Under the pieces are notes generated by a model. That model was not told the DNA's origin, did no database searches, and saw only the letters and a list, made by a program, of their open reading frames with translations. From Kineosporia sp. NBRC 101731 (lineage in GTDB: Bacteria; Actinomycetota; Actinomycetes; Actinomycetales; Kineosporiaceae), in assembly GCF_030269305.1 (NCBI RefSeq), contig NZ_BSTC01000002.1:372001-436000 (forward strand): DNA of 64,000 bases. Reading direction: 5' to 3'. The translations under genes were made by a program, and so were the position numbers. This document shows, one piece after another, positions 1-8,961 of this stretch; within the stretch, counting starts at the first letter, position 1, and each line of letters begins with the position of its first letter.

Positions 1-277
1 GCCGGCCACGCGCCCGCGACGGCGGCCACGCGCCGGTGCACCGCTCGTCGAGTCCGCCGTGGAGGTCCGGGACTGAGGAGTCATAGGAGGGGAGATCCTT
101 GCTTCGGACGACAGGGGAAGTGACCCACGGTGAGTTGTCACTCGAACGTGGGCTGCTGCGATGCTCCCTGTCATTCGGCGAGTCACACCGGCACCTTTAG
201 TCACCGGAGCGTCGCGGCATCCGGGCTCTACCAGAGCGATCCGGACAGAATTCCTACCACCTACGACCACCTACGAC

Positions 278-667
278 TCAGGTGAGGGGCTCGCCGAGGA
301 TCGGGTCGCGCAGGACGCGCAGGTGCCCACGACGGCCGACCTCGACGGTGGAGAGCTCGGCGTCCACATCCGGCGGGAGTTCCGCGGGAGCGGGGCGCGC
401 GGCCTCACGGACGGCATCAGCCAGCGCCAGGAGATCGTCGTGCGAGGGCGGCGGGGGCGCGAACTCACCCGGCGAGAGCCGCACGACCTCCCAGCCGCGG
501 GGAGCTGTCAGGCGCTCGGCGTGCACGGCGCAGAGGTCGTAGCAATGCGGCTCGGCATAGGTGGCCAGGGGCCCCAGCACCGCTGTCGAGTCGGAATAGA
601 CATAGGTGAGGGTGGCGACCGCTACCCGCTGGCAAGCGGTCCGGGAACAACGGCGCACTCCACTCAC
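278..667 (-). CDS. DUF3499 family protein
   Basis: A 129-residue protein of the actinobacterial DUF3499 family; its biochemical role is unknown. The N-terminal part carries two cysteine pairs (C7 and C12, C42 and C46) that look like a small zinc-binding knuckle. The C-terminal part is Pro/Ala-rich and acidic. The GTG start at 667 is supported by a TAACTT box 7 nt upstream and the absence of a Shine-Dalgarno sequence, so the mRNA is probably leaderless. It is divergent from the metallopeptidase gene, with which the family is regularly paired in actinobacteria near whiB and fbiA. The phosphomannomutase gene often found downstream is not in the window. Confidence 0.85.
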   Translation of the reverse strand: MSGVRRCSRTACQRVAVATLTYVYSDSTAVLGPLATYAEPHCYDLCAVHAERLTAPRGWEVVRLSPGEFAPPPPSHDDLLALADAVREAARPAPAELPPDVDAELSTVEVGRRGHLRVLRDPILGEPLT

Positions 668-674
668 GATTGAG

Positions 675-680
675 AAGTTA
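675..680 (-). promoter_or_regulatory. -10 box of a leaderless promoter for the DUF3499 gene
   Basis: On the minus strand the sequence reads TAACTT followed by 7 nt and the GTG start. This spacing places the transcription start at the start codon. No Shine-Dalgarno sequence is present. Confidence 0.45.
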
Positions 681-866
681 CTCCCTCATCAGGCGTACCG
701 GCTGCACCGGCACGCCAACCCAATGCGCGTCGTCACCGGTACCGGCCCGGAACTGTCGACCGGGGTGACGTCTCACATCTTGCCCGATCCGTCCCCGGAC
801 GTCACGGATGACGGGCATCCCGTCGCAGGCCGGGGCGAATTTCGCAGCCGTCCGGCCCGCCTCCAG

Positions 867-872
867 TAGGCT
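867..872 (+). promoter_or_regulatory. -10 box of a leaderless promoter for the metallopeptidase gene
   Basis: TAGGCT is followed by 7 nt and GTG at 880. It mirrors the divergent DUF3499 promoter about 190 bp away and helps choose the GTG start over the in-frame ATG at 808. Confidence 0.45.
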
Positions 873-879
873 CGGATCT

Positions 880-1350
880 GTGGCCCGACCTCGCGCGATC
901 CCGGATCCGGTGCCCCTTCCCGGCAGCGGCGGTCACCGCCCGAAACGCCGGGACCGGCGTGGGCGCGGCATGCGCGGGCAACTCCTTCCCCGCACTGTCC
1001 CGGCCTGGCGCAGCCGGGCCGACCGCTTCGACGACCTGGTGCTCGACGCCGTCGAGCGCCTGGAGGCCCGCTGGGCCCGCGAACTGGACGGCGTGGAGTT
1101 CGCCGTGGAAGACGTGCCCCCGAGCGATCCCTCCCCGTGGGAGCACGGCGAGGTGCCGTTGGGGCGGTTCTTCCCCGCCGACGGCGCCCTGCCGCCACGC
1201 ATCGTGGTCTACCGGCGCCCGGTCGAGACCCGGGCCGCCGACTCCCAGGACATCGGCGAGCTGGCCCAGAGCGTGGTGGTCGAGCAGGTGGCCCACCTGC
1301 TCAACCTGACCCCCGAAGAGGTCGACCCGCGTTACAACCGGGACAGCTGA
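880..1350 (+). CDS. Metallopeptidase-family (Zincin_1-like) protein with degenerate zinc motif
   Basis: A 156-residue protein resembling the small zincin-like metallopeptidase family (PF06262) found next to DUF3499 in actinobacteria. The N-terminus is basic (RDRRGRG), followed by the family core and a C-terminal helix. Where an active zincin has HExxH, this protein reads VEQVAH: the first His is Val and the Glu is shifted into a degenerate VEQVAH, so zinc binding and proteolysis are doubtful. The GTG start at 880 was chosen because of a TAGGCT box 7 nt upstream and because the basic N-terminus seen in relatives begins there. Family assignment is firm; catalytic activity is not supported. Confidence 0.8.
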   Translation: MARPRAIPDPVPLPGSGGHRPKRRDRRGRGMRGQLLPRTVPAWRSRADRFDDLVLDAVERLEARWARELDGVEFAVEDVPPSDPSPWEHGEVPLGRFFPADGALPPRIVVYRRPVETRAADSQDIGELAQSVVVEQVAHLLNLTPEEVDPRYNRDS

Positions 1351-1373
1351 CCCCGGCGACTGTCAGCCGACCG

Positions 1374-2945
1374 TCAATGCAGTCCCAGCCGGGCGTCGGC
1401 CACGGCCGTGGACGGCGCCCGGTCGGCCCGGGGTGGCTCGACCCCGAGCACCGTGATCACCGGGCCGTAGTCGTCGGCGGCGGTGGAGACCACCGAGGCC
1501 GCGACCGGCCCACCCCCGAACGCCGACACGTAGAACGCCGCAGCCTGCTCGTCCAGCGCGAACGCCGCGGCGGTACCGGCCCTCATCTCCACGTCGATCG
1601 GGTCGAGCCGCGACCCCCCGGCGTCGTACGGCGTGATCGTCAGCGAAGCGGCCTTGCCCGGGGCGGCCAGCGAGACCGTGGAGCGGGTGCCCGGCGGAAG
1701 CATCGTGTAACCGTTCCCCGTCAGGATCTTCGTGGCCGGCGCCGAGCCGAACTCGGTGGCGTGGTGTCCGGCCGCCGACGGACGACCGATCTGCGCACCC
1801 GCCACCACCGGCACGTCCGAGTCGATCACCGCCGTGTAGGTGCCGGAGGCGATGCCGTACACCGGAATGTCGGCCACTCCCCCTGCCGGCACGTTCACCA
1901 CACCGGCCGTGGGCATCTCGACCGCCCCGGTAGAGCCGAGCAGCCGCAGGCGCACCACGGCCTCCTCGCTGCCGGGCACGGCCACCCGGATCGACGTGGA
2001 ACCCGGTGCGGTGGTGTCGTCCGCGGTCTTGGAGTAGCCGTTGACCAGCGAGATGCCGGGCACGAGCTGACGCCGGGCGGCCTCGGCGGAGGGTGACACG
2101 ACATCCACCCCCCCGGCGACCAGGCCACGCAGCACCGAGTCGTGCATCCGGGCCAGCACCCGGCCGGTGCGGGCCACCACGTGCACGGCCACGCTCTGCT
2201 TTCCGGGGGCCAGCGCGTCGACGAACACCGGGCTCTGACCGCCCGCGGGCACCACCACCCCGGTACCGGAGGGCGCCTCGGCCCGGCCGTCCTCACTGAG
2301 CACCGACACGTCGACCACCGAGGCGGTGGACGTCGGGTTCGACAGCACCAGCCGCAACCGCTCGCCGGAGACCGTTCCTCCGCCGACCAGCCAGGCCTCG
2401 GCCGCGGGCTGGTCGCAGCGACTCGCCGAGAGTCCCCGCAGATCACCCCGGGCCGTGACCGTCGACTGCACCGCGGACAGTTCCGGCGGGCTCTGCGGAG
2501 TGTCGTCGACCGCGGACATCACGACCGGTCCCAGGCTCCAGGTGGACAGCCCGCCCAGTGACCTCTCCCCCGCCTTCACCGGCAGCTCGAGCTCGGTGCC
2601 GGTGTGTACCGGAACATCGCTCACCGGAACGTTCTGACTGAGCCCTCGAACGGTTCCGGACAGATCGCCCCCGGCCTTCACCGTCGCCTCTCCGTCGCTG
2701 CCCGAGGCCAGCAGGGCACTGACCAGCACCCCGGCACCGGGACTGACCGCCGTGCCACCGTCCGGCACCACCAGGGTCTCCGGACCGGTGCAGGCCAGTG
2801 TCGGCGCCGAGATCACCGCGGGCAGGGTGCTCGAGACAGTACGGACCCCGATCTGCTCGGGCAGCATCGCGGCCCCGACCGCGATCCCCCCGGCGACCGT
2901 CAGCACTCCCGTTACCGAAAGAACTTCACGTGCGCGCTGATTCAC
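1374..2945 (-). CDS. DUF5719 family secreted/anchored protein
   Basis: A 523-residue protein of the DUF5719 family. An N-terminal hydrophobic segment (about residues 9-29) is a signal peptide or anchor. The rest is rich in Val, Ser, Thr and Gly and looks like repeated beta-sandwich domains facing the cell exterior. There are no catalytic motifs I recognise. The GTG start overlaps the stop of the upstream giant glycosyltransferase by 4 bp (GTGA), so the two are translationally coupled. This gene is the last of the whiB-glycosyltransferase-DUF5719 operon. A role in the cell envelope is inferred from the secretion signal and partners only. Confidence 0.8.
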   Translation of the reverse strand: MNQRAREVLSVTGVLTVAGGIAVGAAMLPEQIGVRTVSSTLPAVISAPTLACTGPETLVVPDGGTAVSPGAGVLVSALLASGSDGEATVKAGGDLSGTVRGLSQNVPVSDVPVHTGTELELPVKAGERSLGGLSTWSLGPVVMSAVDDTPQSPPELSAVQSTVTARGDLRGLSASRCDQPAAEAWLVGGGTVSGERLRLVLSNPTSTASVVDVSVLSEDGRAEAPSGTGVVVPAGGQSPVFVDALAPGKQSVAVHVVARTGRVLARMHDSVLRGLVAGGVDVVSPSAEAARRQLVPGISLVNGYSKTADDTTAPGSTSIRVAVPGSEEAVVRLRLLGSTGAVEMPTAGVVNVPAGGVADIPVYGIASGTYTAVIDSDVPVVAGAQIGRPSAAGHHATEFGSAPATKILTGNGYTMLPPGTRSTVSLAAPGKAASLTITPYDAGGSRLDPIDVEMRAGTAAAFALDEQAAAFYVSAFGGGPVAASVVSTAADDYGPVITVLGVEPPRADRAPSTAVADARLGLH

Positions 2946-5900
2946 GAACTCTCTTCCTCCCCGGAGCCGGCGGGAGCGTCAGTTCCCGCTTCCTGGCCGC
3001 GCTCACGGTTGGTTCCCCGATCCGATTCACCTCCAGTCTCCCGTGCCTCGAGGGGCCTTGCCGTGTCCCCATTTAGGGGCTCAGGGACTGCGGAATCAGT
3101 GAGACCCGCCGTTTTCGGAGAGTTTTCAGACGGTCGTGAATCGCCCGGTTCAGCAGGGGTTTCGTCGGCGGCGATTTTTTCGTTCTCCCGGGAGACCCTC
3201 GGGCCCGGCGGCAGAGAACGCACCGAGCCACCCCGCAGCGGCCGGAGGACCGGGGCCGCTGCTTCGGGGGCGGGGTTTCCGGTCGGCGGGGTTCCGGCCA
3301 GTGGATCCCCGGTCGGCGGGGTTCCCATCGGCCGGACTTCGGCCGAATGGTCCTCCGCGCAGGAGGCTTCGGTCCCCGGAACTCCCGACTGCGGGACATC
3401 GGTCGGCGCGACGTCGATCTGCCGGGATTCGTTCCTGGTCGCCTCGTCCCCGGCCCTGTCCACCCCCGGAGCTGCGGCCGCAGATGCCTCGGTTCCGGAG
3501 CTCCTGGCTTCCGATCCTTCGGCCGGCGACGCCTCCGGCGCCTGCGCTTCCCGGGTCCCGGGTCCTGCGGCCACGGATTCCGGGCCCGCCCCGGCCCCGT
3601 CCTTCACGCTTCTCCCGCCCGGCGTCTCCCCCGCCGAATCATGTTTCACAACGGGCCACTTCCGGTCGGGAACAGGCATGACCCGGCCCTCCCGGACTCC
3701 GGTGGCGGCTTCATCGGCAACCCCGGCTCCAGGTGCGGAACCGACCCCGGAGCCAGTCCCGGTTCCGGCTGCGGTCCCGATGATGGAGGACGCGTCCACC
3801 GACGGTTCGGGGTCGGTTCCGGCAGCCGCCACGGCCGCCGCCGGATCCGAAGTCCCAGCTTCAGCGGCGGTCCCGACACCACTCACGCCCCCGACCGAGG
3901 TCACGGGCCCGATGATGGAGGACGCGTCTGCCGACGGTTCGGCTGGTGGTCGCCGGCCGGTGGGCTTCACGGAGCGGGTGAGCCGCTGCCGTTTCTCGTC
4001 AGCAACCGTTCCCCTGGCGGCCGACCCCTGGTCGGCCCTTCCTCCGGACACCGTTGCCCCGGACACCGTTGCCCCGGACACCGTTGCCCCGGACACCGTT
4101 GCCCCGGACACCCTGCCCTCGGCCGCCAATGCCTCCGCGGCTTGGCGGGCTGCCCGGCGGCGGCGACGGGAGGGCCGGTCGGCCATCGCATCGTCCGCAT
4201 CGGCCGCCTCGAGGGCCAGGCTGCGGGCCAGGTCGGCCATCCGGGCCTGGTGCTGGGCGTAGGACTGACCCGATCCGTCCGGACGAACCACACCCGAACG
4301 AGTTTCGGTTCCACGCGGGTGGTCCAGAGCGTCGCCGGGCCGGCGGACACGGCGGCCGGTACTGCCCGCCGGCATCGGCACGGGCTGTTGCGAGCGCCAC
4401 GACTTGGGCGGGGGCAGCAGTCTCGGACGGCGACGGGGCAGTGGCACCGCGGCGAGCAGGGCCAGGCCCAGCACACCGAGCCGGGTCAGGTCGAGCGCTT
4501 GGCCGCCGGTGCCGTCGGTGCCGTCGTGCCGCACGACCAGCGTGCCGCCGTTCCGGGGCAGCTCGAACGCCTGCGCCCAGCCGGCGTGGTGGGTCGGCAC
4601 CAGTGGGGTGCCGTCGAGCGTGGCGGTCCAGCCGGCATCGGCCCGCTCGCTGAGCACCAGCTGCCGGGCGGCCTCACCCTCACCGAGCCGAGCGGTGAAG
4701 TCGACCCCCGGGGCGGGGACGGTCGCGAGCAGATCGCCGCTCCCCGACAGGACCCGGACCCGGGCCGGGCGATTCGGCGGCGGGACCGCACCCGATGCGT
4801 CCTCGGCAACGGCGTCCCCGGAGACCGGCTCGCCCCCGGACTCCGGCTCGCCCCCGGACTCCGGCTCGCCCCCGGACTCCGGCTCGTCCCCGGGCTCCGA
4901 CGCTGCCAGTTCGACCCGCCACAGCACCTTGCCGCCGGAGTTGCTGACCCGCACCAGACCGGGCGCGACGTCGAGCGCGTCGACGGCGGCGTCAGCCGCG
5001 GCCGGGTCGGCGGGCCGGCCCGTGAGCAGGAGCACCGAACCGATGTCGAGATCGGCGAAGCGCGAACGCTGGTCGGCCCCGGAACCGGACAGCAGGCCAC
5101 CGATCGCCTTCAGCACCGGTTCGTCGGCGGCCGCCCGGGCGGCCGAGGCGGAGGGGGTCAAAGAGGCAGCGGACTCCTGCCCGGTCTCGGGACCGCCCGT
5201 CCGGTAGAGGGCCCAGCGCACGCCGTCGCGGGTGGGCTGGACGGTGAGGGTGCGGGTCGCGGCCGGGCCGTTCGCCTCGGCGGCGGCCACGGCGGGCAGC
5301 ACCACCGGGTCGGCCCGGTGCACCCAGCGGTTCGTGCTGCCGGTCCAGCCGTCGGCGGCCCACGAGGTCAGCACCAGCAACGGCGTGATCACGGCCAGCG
5401 TGCCCACGGCGACGGCGCTCCAGTGCCGCACCCCGATGCTGCGCCGGCGCAGTCGCCCGGCCGCACCGTCCAGATGCGACAGCGCGGCGACCAGCAGCGC
5501 CAGTAGGAGCAGCGAGACGGCGGGACCGGACCAGCCGTGCAGCAGCCCTTCGGAACTGCGCCGGGTGTCGGCGACCGGGATCACCACGGCGGTGCCGAGC
5601 GCGGCCAGGGCCACCAGCCAGGACCGGACGGCGGTCCGGCGACGCCGCCGGCCGAGGAGGGCCATGAGGCCGAGCAGGAGCGGCGGCACGACCACGACCA
5701 CCGCGAGACCCCGCAGCCACAGGCCGGCGTCACCGGCACCGGTGAGATCGGCGACGAGGACGGCCAGCCGGTGCACCGGGCCGTGATTGATGACGGCCGG
5801 GTCGGCGGGCCACAGCAGGGCGGCCCAGCCGGGCGAGCCGGGTAACACCGCGCTCGCACCCCCGGGCTCGGCGAGCAGCAGCCGCGCGTCGTTCGCCACG

Positions 5901-8008
5901 GCCATCCACCAGGGCATGAGCAGCGTGACCGGAACAGCAACTGTCCACACCAGCAGACGACGCCCGTGCCGGGCCGTCAGCGCCAGCAGGAGCACCGCGA
6001 ACAAGGCCGGTGGCGCCAGGGCCGGCGAGGCGGCGATCAGGACGGTGAGAGTGAGCCCAGCACCCGACGCCGCCGCCAGTGAGGCTCGTCGGCGTACCGG
6101 TGCCCCGGGGAGGGGGTCGGCCGGCCGCAGCCCGACGGCCCGGGACAGTGCCAGGGCGGTCAGCGGCAGCATCAGGTGCGCGACGATCGCGGCCAGGCGC
6201 CCGGCGGTGACCGCGAGGACGAGCGACGGCGCGGCGGCCCAGACCAGCGCGGCCCAGGCCCGCAACGCGCGGGACCGGGTCACCGCGGCAGCCGCCCACC
6301 AGGCTGCCAGCGAAGCCAGGGGCAGGGCCGCGAGCAGCAGGAACTCGGTGGCGACCCGGGTGGAGCCGGCGAACGGCCAGGAGAGCAGCGCCAGCACCAG
6401 GTCGAACGGGTCGGCGACCGCGGACAGCCCGAGCCCGGTGGGACGCCAGTCCGACAGCCCCCGTGACCAGAGTTCGGCCGCCGTGGCGGGGGCGGGGATC
6501 AGCGCGTCGGCGACCGGGGTGCCCGTGCCGCGCAGCAGCACCCGCAACGCCACCAGCCCGGCGGCACCGGTCAGGGCCGCGACGCTCAGGCCGATACGCA
6601 GACCGGCCGGGCGCCGGGGCCGATCCCGTTCGTCGTCGAACCGGACCTCGTCGGCGACGTCGGCGGGAACGGCCGGAACCAGGTGTTCGCGCACGTCGAC
6701 GACCAGGTCGTCCGGCCCTCCGCCGGACGTGCCCGATCGGGCAGCGGAACCTGTTCGCCCGGCGCGGGCGGCGACCGAACCCGGCGCGGGCCGGGCCCAG
6801 GCCTCCTCCTGCGCCAGCAGGTACGACGACAACCGGTCGCGCCGCTGACGCAGCGCCGGGCGGGTGCCGGCGAGCAGGCTGCGGTACTCCCGGCGAGACA
6901 TCCGGCGGCCCTTACGGGCCCGTCGGCGGGCCCGTACCCAGGCGATCGGGCGGCCGGCCGCCAGCACGTACGCGGCGAGCTCGGCCATCGCCCGGTCGGG
7001 CTGGCGGAGGGCGAGCCGGGCCAGGGCCCGCATCACCGCGGCCGCGCCGAGCCAGACCAGCAGGAAGGGCAGCAGGAGCAGCGGGGCCGAGGCCAGCCGC
7101 AGGTGCACGGCGGCCCTCCGGTCCCGCCGGGCCCAGGCCGCAGCACCGGCGCCATCCGCGCGCAGGCCCGACGCCGTCGCCTCGGCGTGCGCCATCACGG
7201 CCTGCGGCACCACCACCACGCGCTCGCCGGCCAGGTGCGCCCGGCGGCACAGATCGAGGTCGATCCGGGCGTCGGCCAGCGCCGGGTCAGGACCTCCGAG
7301 CCGGTCCCAGAGATCGCGCCGGACAAGCATTCCCGGGGTCGCGACGGCCAGCACGTCACTACGGTGGTCGAGCTGCCCCTGGTCGTAGTCGTCGACGTCC
7401 ACCCCGGTGACCCGGGTGCCGAGCACCGACGTGGTGAAGCCGACGTCGAGCAGGCGACGACCGTCGGTCCAGCTGACCTGCTTGCAGCCGGCGATGCCGA
7501 TCGAGGGGCCGGAGTCGATCGTCTCCACGAGGCGCCGCAGGGCGTCCGGGGCCGGGGCGCTGTCGTCGTGCAGCAGCCAGACCCATTCCGTCGGCGTCCC
7601 GGAAATACCCGCCGGTTGCCGATTTTCCCCGGCCGCCGTCAAGGCAGCCGCAACCGCGTCGCCGAAGCCGGTCCGGGCATCGACCCGCACCACGTCGGGG
7701 GTGGCGATGGCCAGCATGTCGGCGGAGTTGTCGCAGGAGCCCGCATCGACCGCGACGAGACGGTCAGGACGCCGGGTCTGCGCCTCGAGGGCATCCAGGG
7801 TGCGGGGCAGGAAGGCCGCCCCGTCGTGAGCGACCAGCACAGCCGTCACGGCGAGGGCCGGACCGGGTTCGGCGGGTGGCTGCCAGTTCGACCAGTCGAC
7901 CTCGTCGCCCGGCTGCTCCAGCTCTGGTTCGACGAAAAGCAGTTCCGGACGCCGGATTTCGACGCCGGACCCGGCCTTGGTTAACGGTGCCTGGCCATCA
8001 AGGCTCAC
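2942..8008 (-). CDS. Giant membrane glycosyltransferase (GT2 domain, polytopic core, long disordered tail)
   Basis: A 1688-residue protein. Residues about 50-290 form a family 2 glycosyltransferase domain, with an AVDAGS nucleotide-binding segment, HDDSAP as the DxD-like motif, and a DLDLCRRA acceptor-side motif. Many hydrophobic segments follow between about 300 and 1190. An Asp/Glu-rich linker with an 18-bp DNA repeat lies near residues 1038-1061. The last 500 residues are low-complexity Pro/Ala/Thr/Glu with a 15-bp DNA repeat at about 1297-1321. The GTG start lies 36 bp after the whiB stop and lacks a clear Shine-Dalgarno sequence. Relatives next to whiB and fbiA in other actinomycetes are usually shorter. 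The sugar donor and acceptor cannot be deduced; a cell-wall polymer substrate is inferred. Confidence 0.8.
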   Translation of the reverse strand: MSLDGQAPLTKAGSGVEIRRPELLFVEPELEQPGDEVDWSNWQPPAEPGPALAVTAVLVAHDGAAFLPRTLDALEAQTRRPDRLVAVDAGSCDNSADMLAIATPDVVRVDARTGFGDAVAAALTAAGENRQPAGISGTPTEWVWLLHDDSAPAPDALRRLVETIDSGPSIGIAGCKQVSWTDGRRLLDVGFTTSVLGTRVTGVDVDDYDQGQLDHRSDVLAVATPGMLVRRDLWDRLGGPDPALADARIDLDLCRRAHLAGERVVVVPQAVMAHAEATASGLRADGAGAAAWARRDRRAAVHLRLASAPLLLLPFLLVWLGAAAVMRALARLALRQPDRAMAELAAYVLAAGRPIAWVRARRRARKGRRMSRREYRSLLAGTRPALRQRRDRLSSYLLAQEEAWARPAPGSVAARAGRTGSAARSGTSGGGPDDLVVDVREHLVPAVPADVADEVRFDDERDRPRRPAGLRIGLSVAALTGAAGLVALRVLLRGTGTPVADALIPAPATAAELWSRGLSDWRPTGLGLSAVADPFDLVLALLSWPFAGSTRVATEFLLLAALPLASLAAWWAAAAVTRSRALRAWAALVWAAAPSLVLAVTAGRLAAIVAHLMLPLTALALSRAVGLRPADPLPGAPVRRRASLAAASGAGLTLTVLIAASPALAPPALFAVLLLALTARHGRRLLVWTVAVPVTLLMPWWMAVANDARLLLAEPGGASAVLPGSPGWAALLWPADPAVINHGPVHRLAVLVADLTGAGDAGLWLRGLAVVVVVPPLLLGLMALLGRRRRRTAVRSWLVALAALGTAVVIPVADTRRSSEGLLHGWSGPAVSLLLLALLVAALSHLDGAAGRLRRRSIGVRHWSAVAVGTLAVITPLLVLTSWAADGWTGSTNRWVHRADPVVLPAVAAAEANGPAATRTLTVQPTRDGVRWALYRTGGPETGQESAASLTPSASAARAAADEPVLKAIGGLLSGSGADQRSRFADLDIGSVLLLTGRPADPAAADAAVDALDVAPGLVRVSNSGGKVLWRVELAASEPGDEPESGGEPESGGEPESGGEPVSGDAVAEDASGAVPPPNRPARVRVLSGSGDLLATVPAPGVDFTARLGEGEAARQLVLSERADAGWTATLDGTPLVPTHHAGWAQAFELPRNGGTLVVRHDGTDGTGGQALDLTRLGVLGLALLAAVPLPRRRPRLLPPPKSWRSQQPVPMPAGSTGRRVRRPGDALDHPRGTETRSGVVRPDGSGQSYAQHQARMADLARSLALEAADADDAMADRPSRRRRRAARQAAEALAAEGRVSGATVSGATVSGATVSGATVSGGRADQGSAARGTVADEKRQRLTRSVKPTGRRPPAEPSADASSIIGPVTSVGGVSGVGTAAEAGTSDPAAAVAAAGTDPEPSVDASSIIGTAAGTGTGSGVGSAPGAGVADEAATGVREGRVMPVPDRKWPVVKHDSAGETPGGRSVKDGAGAGPESVAAGPGTREAQAPEASPAEGSEARSSGTEASAAAAPGVDRAGDEATRNESRQIDVAPTDVPQSGVPGTEASCAEDHSAEVRPMGTPPTGDPLAGTPPTGNPAPEAAAPVLRPLRGGSVRSLPPGPRVSRENEKIAADETPAEPGDSRPSENSPKTAGLTDSAVPEPLNGDTARPLEARETGGESDRGTNRERGQEAGTDAPAGSGEEESS
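4044..4118. repeat. 15-bp tandem repeat in coding sequence (4 exact units plus a variant)
   Basis: The unit CCGGACACCGTTGCC is repeated head to tail four times without mismatch, and a fifth degenerate unit follows. The unit length is a multiple of three, so copy-number change keeps the frame. On the minus strand it encodes repeated VSGAT in the disordered tail of the giant glycosyltransferase. Confidence 0.95.
4825..4896. repeat. 18-bp tandem repeat in coding sequence (3 exact units plus a variant)
   Basis: The unit CCGGCTCGCCCCCGGACT occurs three times exactly, and a fourth copy has two changes. On the minus strand it encodes repeated GEPESG in an acidic linker of the giant glycosyltransferase. 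It is frame-preserving. Confidence 0.95.
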
Positions 8009-8044
8009 AGCGAACGTCTCATGAGAAAACTCTTGAGGGGGTCT

Positions 8045-8392
8045 TCAGACCGCCTGCTTCTTCACCCGGCGGCGCTCACGCTCGGAGAGCCCGCCCCAGA
8101 TGCCGAACCTCTCGTCCTTGGCGAGTGCATACTCCAGGCACTCCGCCCGCACCTCGCACGACATACAGACCCGCTTGGCCTCACGGGTGGAGCCGCCCTT
8201 CTCCGGGAAGAACGCCTCCGGATCGGTCTGCGCACAGAGTGCCCGCTCCTGCCATGCCAGTTCTGGCGGCAGGCCGTCGGAACTCGTGGCAACCAGGGTG
8301 AGAACATCCAGCTCGGCCGAATTATCGCTCTGCTCTGCGTCGTTCGCGCTGTCGCTGATGATGATGTCACCTGCCGCCATGAGCTCGTGCAC
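8045..8392 (-). CDS. whiB: WhiB-family iron-sulfur transcriptional regulator (WhiB2/WhmD-like)
   Basis: A 115-residue Wbl protein. The four cluster-binding cysteines are C53, C76, C79 and C85, in the C-x(n)-CxxC-x5-C pattern of the family. The GIWGG turn (97-101) and a basic C-terminal tail (RERRRVKK) for DNA binding follow. The position beside fbiA matches the WhiB2/WhmD orthologue, which is linked to septation and sporulation in relatives. The start is GTG at 8392: GGGAGG lies 6 nt upstream on the minus strand, whereas the in-frame ATG at 8380 and upstream codons have no comparable site. It is the first gene of an operon with the giant glycosyltransferase. Confidence 0.93.
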   Translation of the reverse strand: MHELMAAGDIIISDSANDAEQSDNSAELDVLTLVATSSDGLPPELAWQERALCAQTDPEAFFPEKGGSTREAKRVCMSCEVRAECLEYALAKDERFGIWGGLSERERRRVKKQAV

Positions 8393-8961
8393 TTGGCGCC
8401 TCCCTCGAACCAGGCCCCTTTGACAGGGCGTTCCCCCCACTAAGCGTGATGGCGCGCATACGTTAGGTGATTTCATGCTGTCGACACCAATGAAATTACA
8501 CGCGTGTCGTGCCACGTGCGTCAAGCTGGAATCTGGTAGATGCTTCCGTTTGACACGTGCATCATCCCGTGTAATACGCGGATTTTCACCCGTACCGATC
8601 GGGTGAAGACAGGACATACCGAGCCGTGACGTCTGGGGCCGATGCGCCCCTTGCGATCATCGTCACGGCATGCGTTCCACAGCGGCCGGAAATGGGCCGA
8701 GAAAATGTCATCCTGCCGCCCTACACACCCCTCCCCCGTTCGTCGGGGCGAAATCCTCCGTTGCAGGTGCCAACTCCCGGTTGCGTGCCTTCGGTTCCCT
8801 GTGATGAGCACCGATGGGTCCCGAATGATGCTCCTCCCGCCGATCCGCGACCAGTGCACTGCCGTATGTATAGGTAGGTGCACCCCCGCACCCCTACGGC
8901 GGGCATCGTGCTCGCGATGTCCGGAGCCAAGCCCCGTTCGGGCGTCTGAAAGGATCACGGC
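8393..8961. promoter_or_regulatory. 569-bp divergent regulatory region between whiB and fbiA with inverted repeats
   Basis: No coding sequence is supported here. The region is less G+C-rich near whiB. It holds ATTTCAT/ATGAAAT separated by 13 nt (8470-8496), the palindrome ACACGCGTGT just after it, two CACGTG hexamers between about 8511 and 8558, and the perfect inverted repeat TTCACCCG/CGGGTGAA separated by 7 nt (8585-8607). These look like operators for whiB. The fbiA side ends in a Shine-Dalgarno GAAAGGA before the ATG at 8962. Which protein binds is unknown. Confidence 0.5.

Noticed and set aside
4044-4896. Repeat arrays as a possible CRISPR
   Set aside because: Units are contiguous 15- and 18-mers without spacers and lie inside a coding frame.
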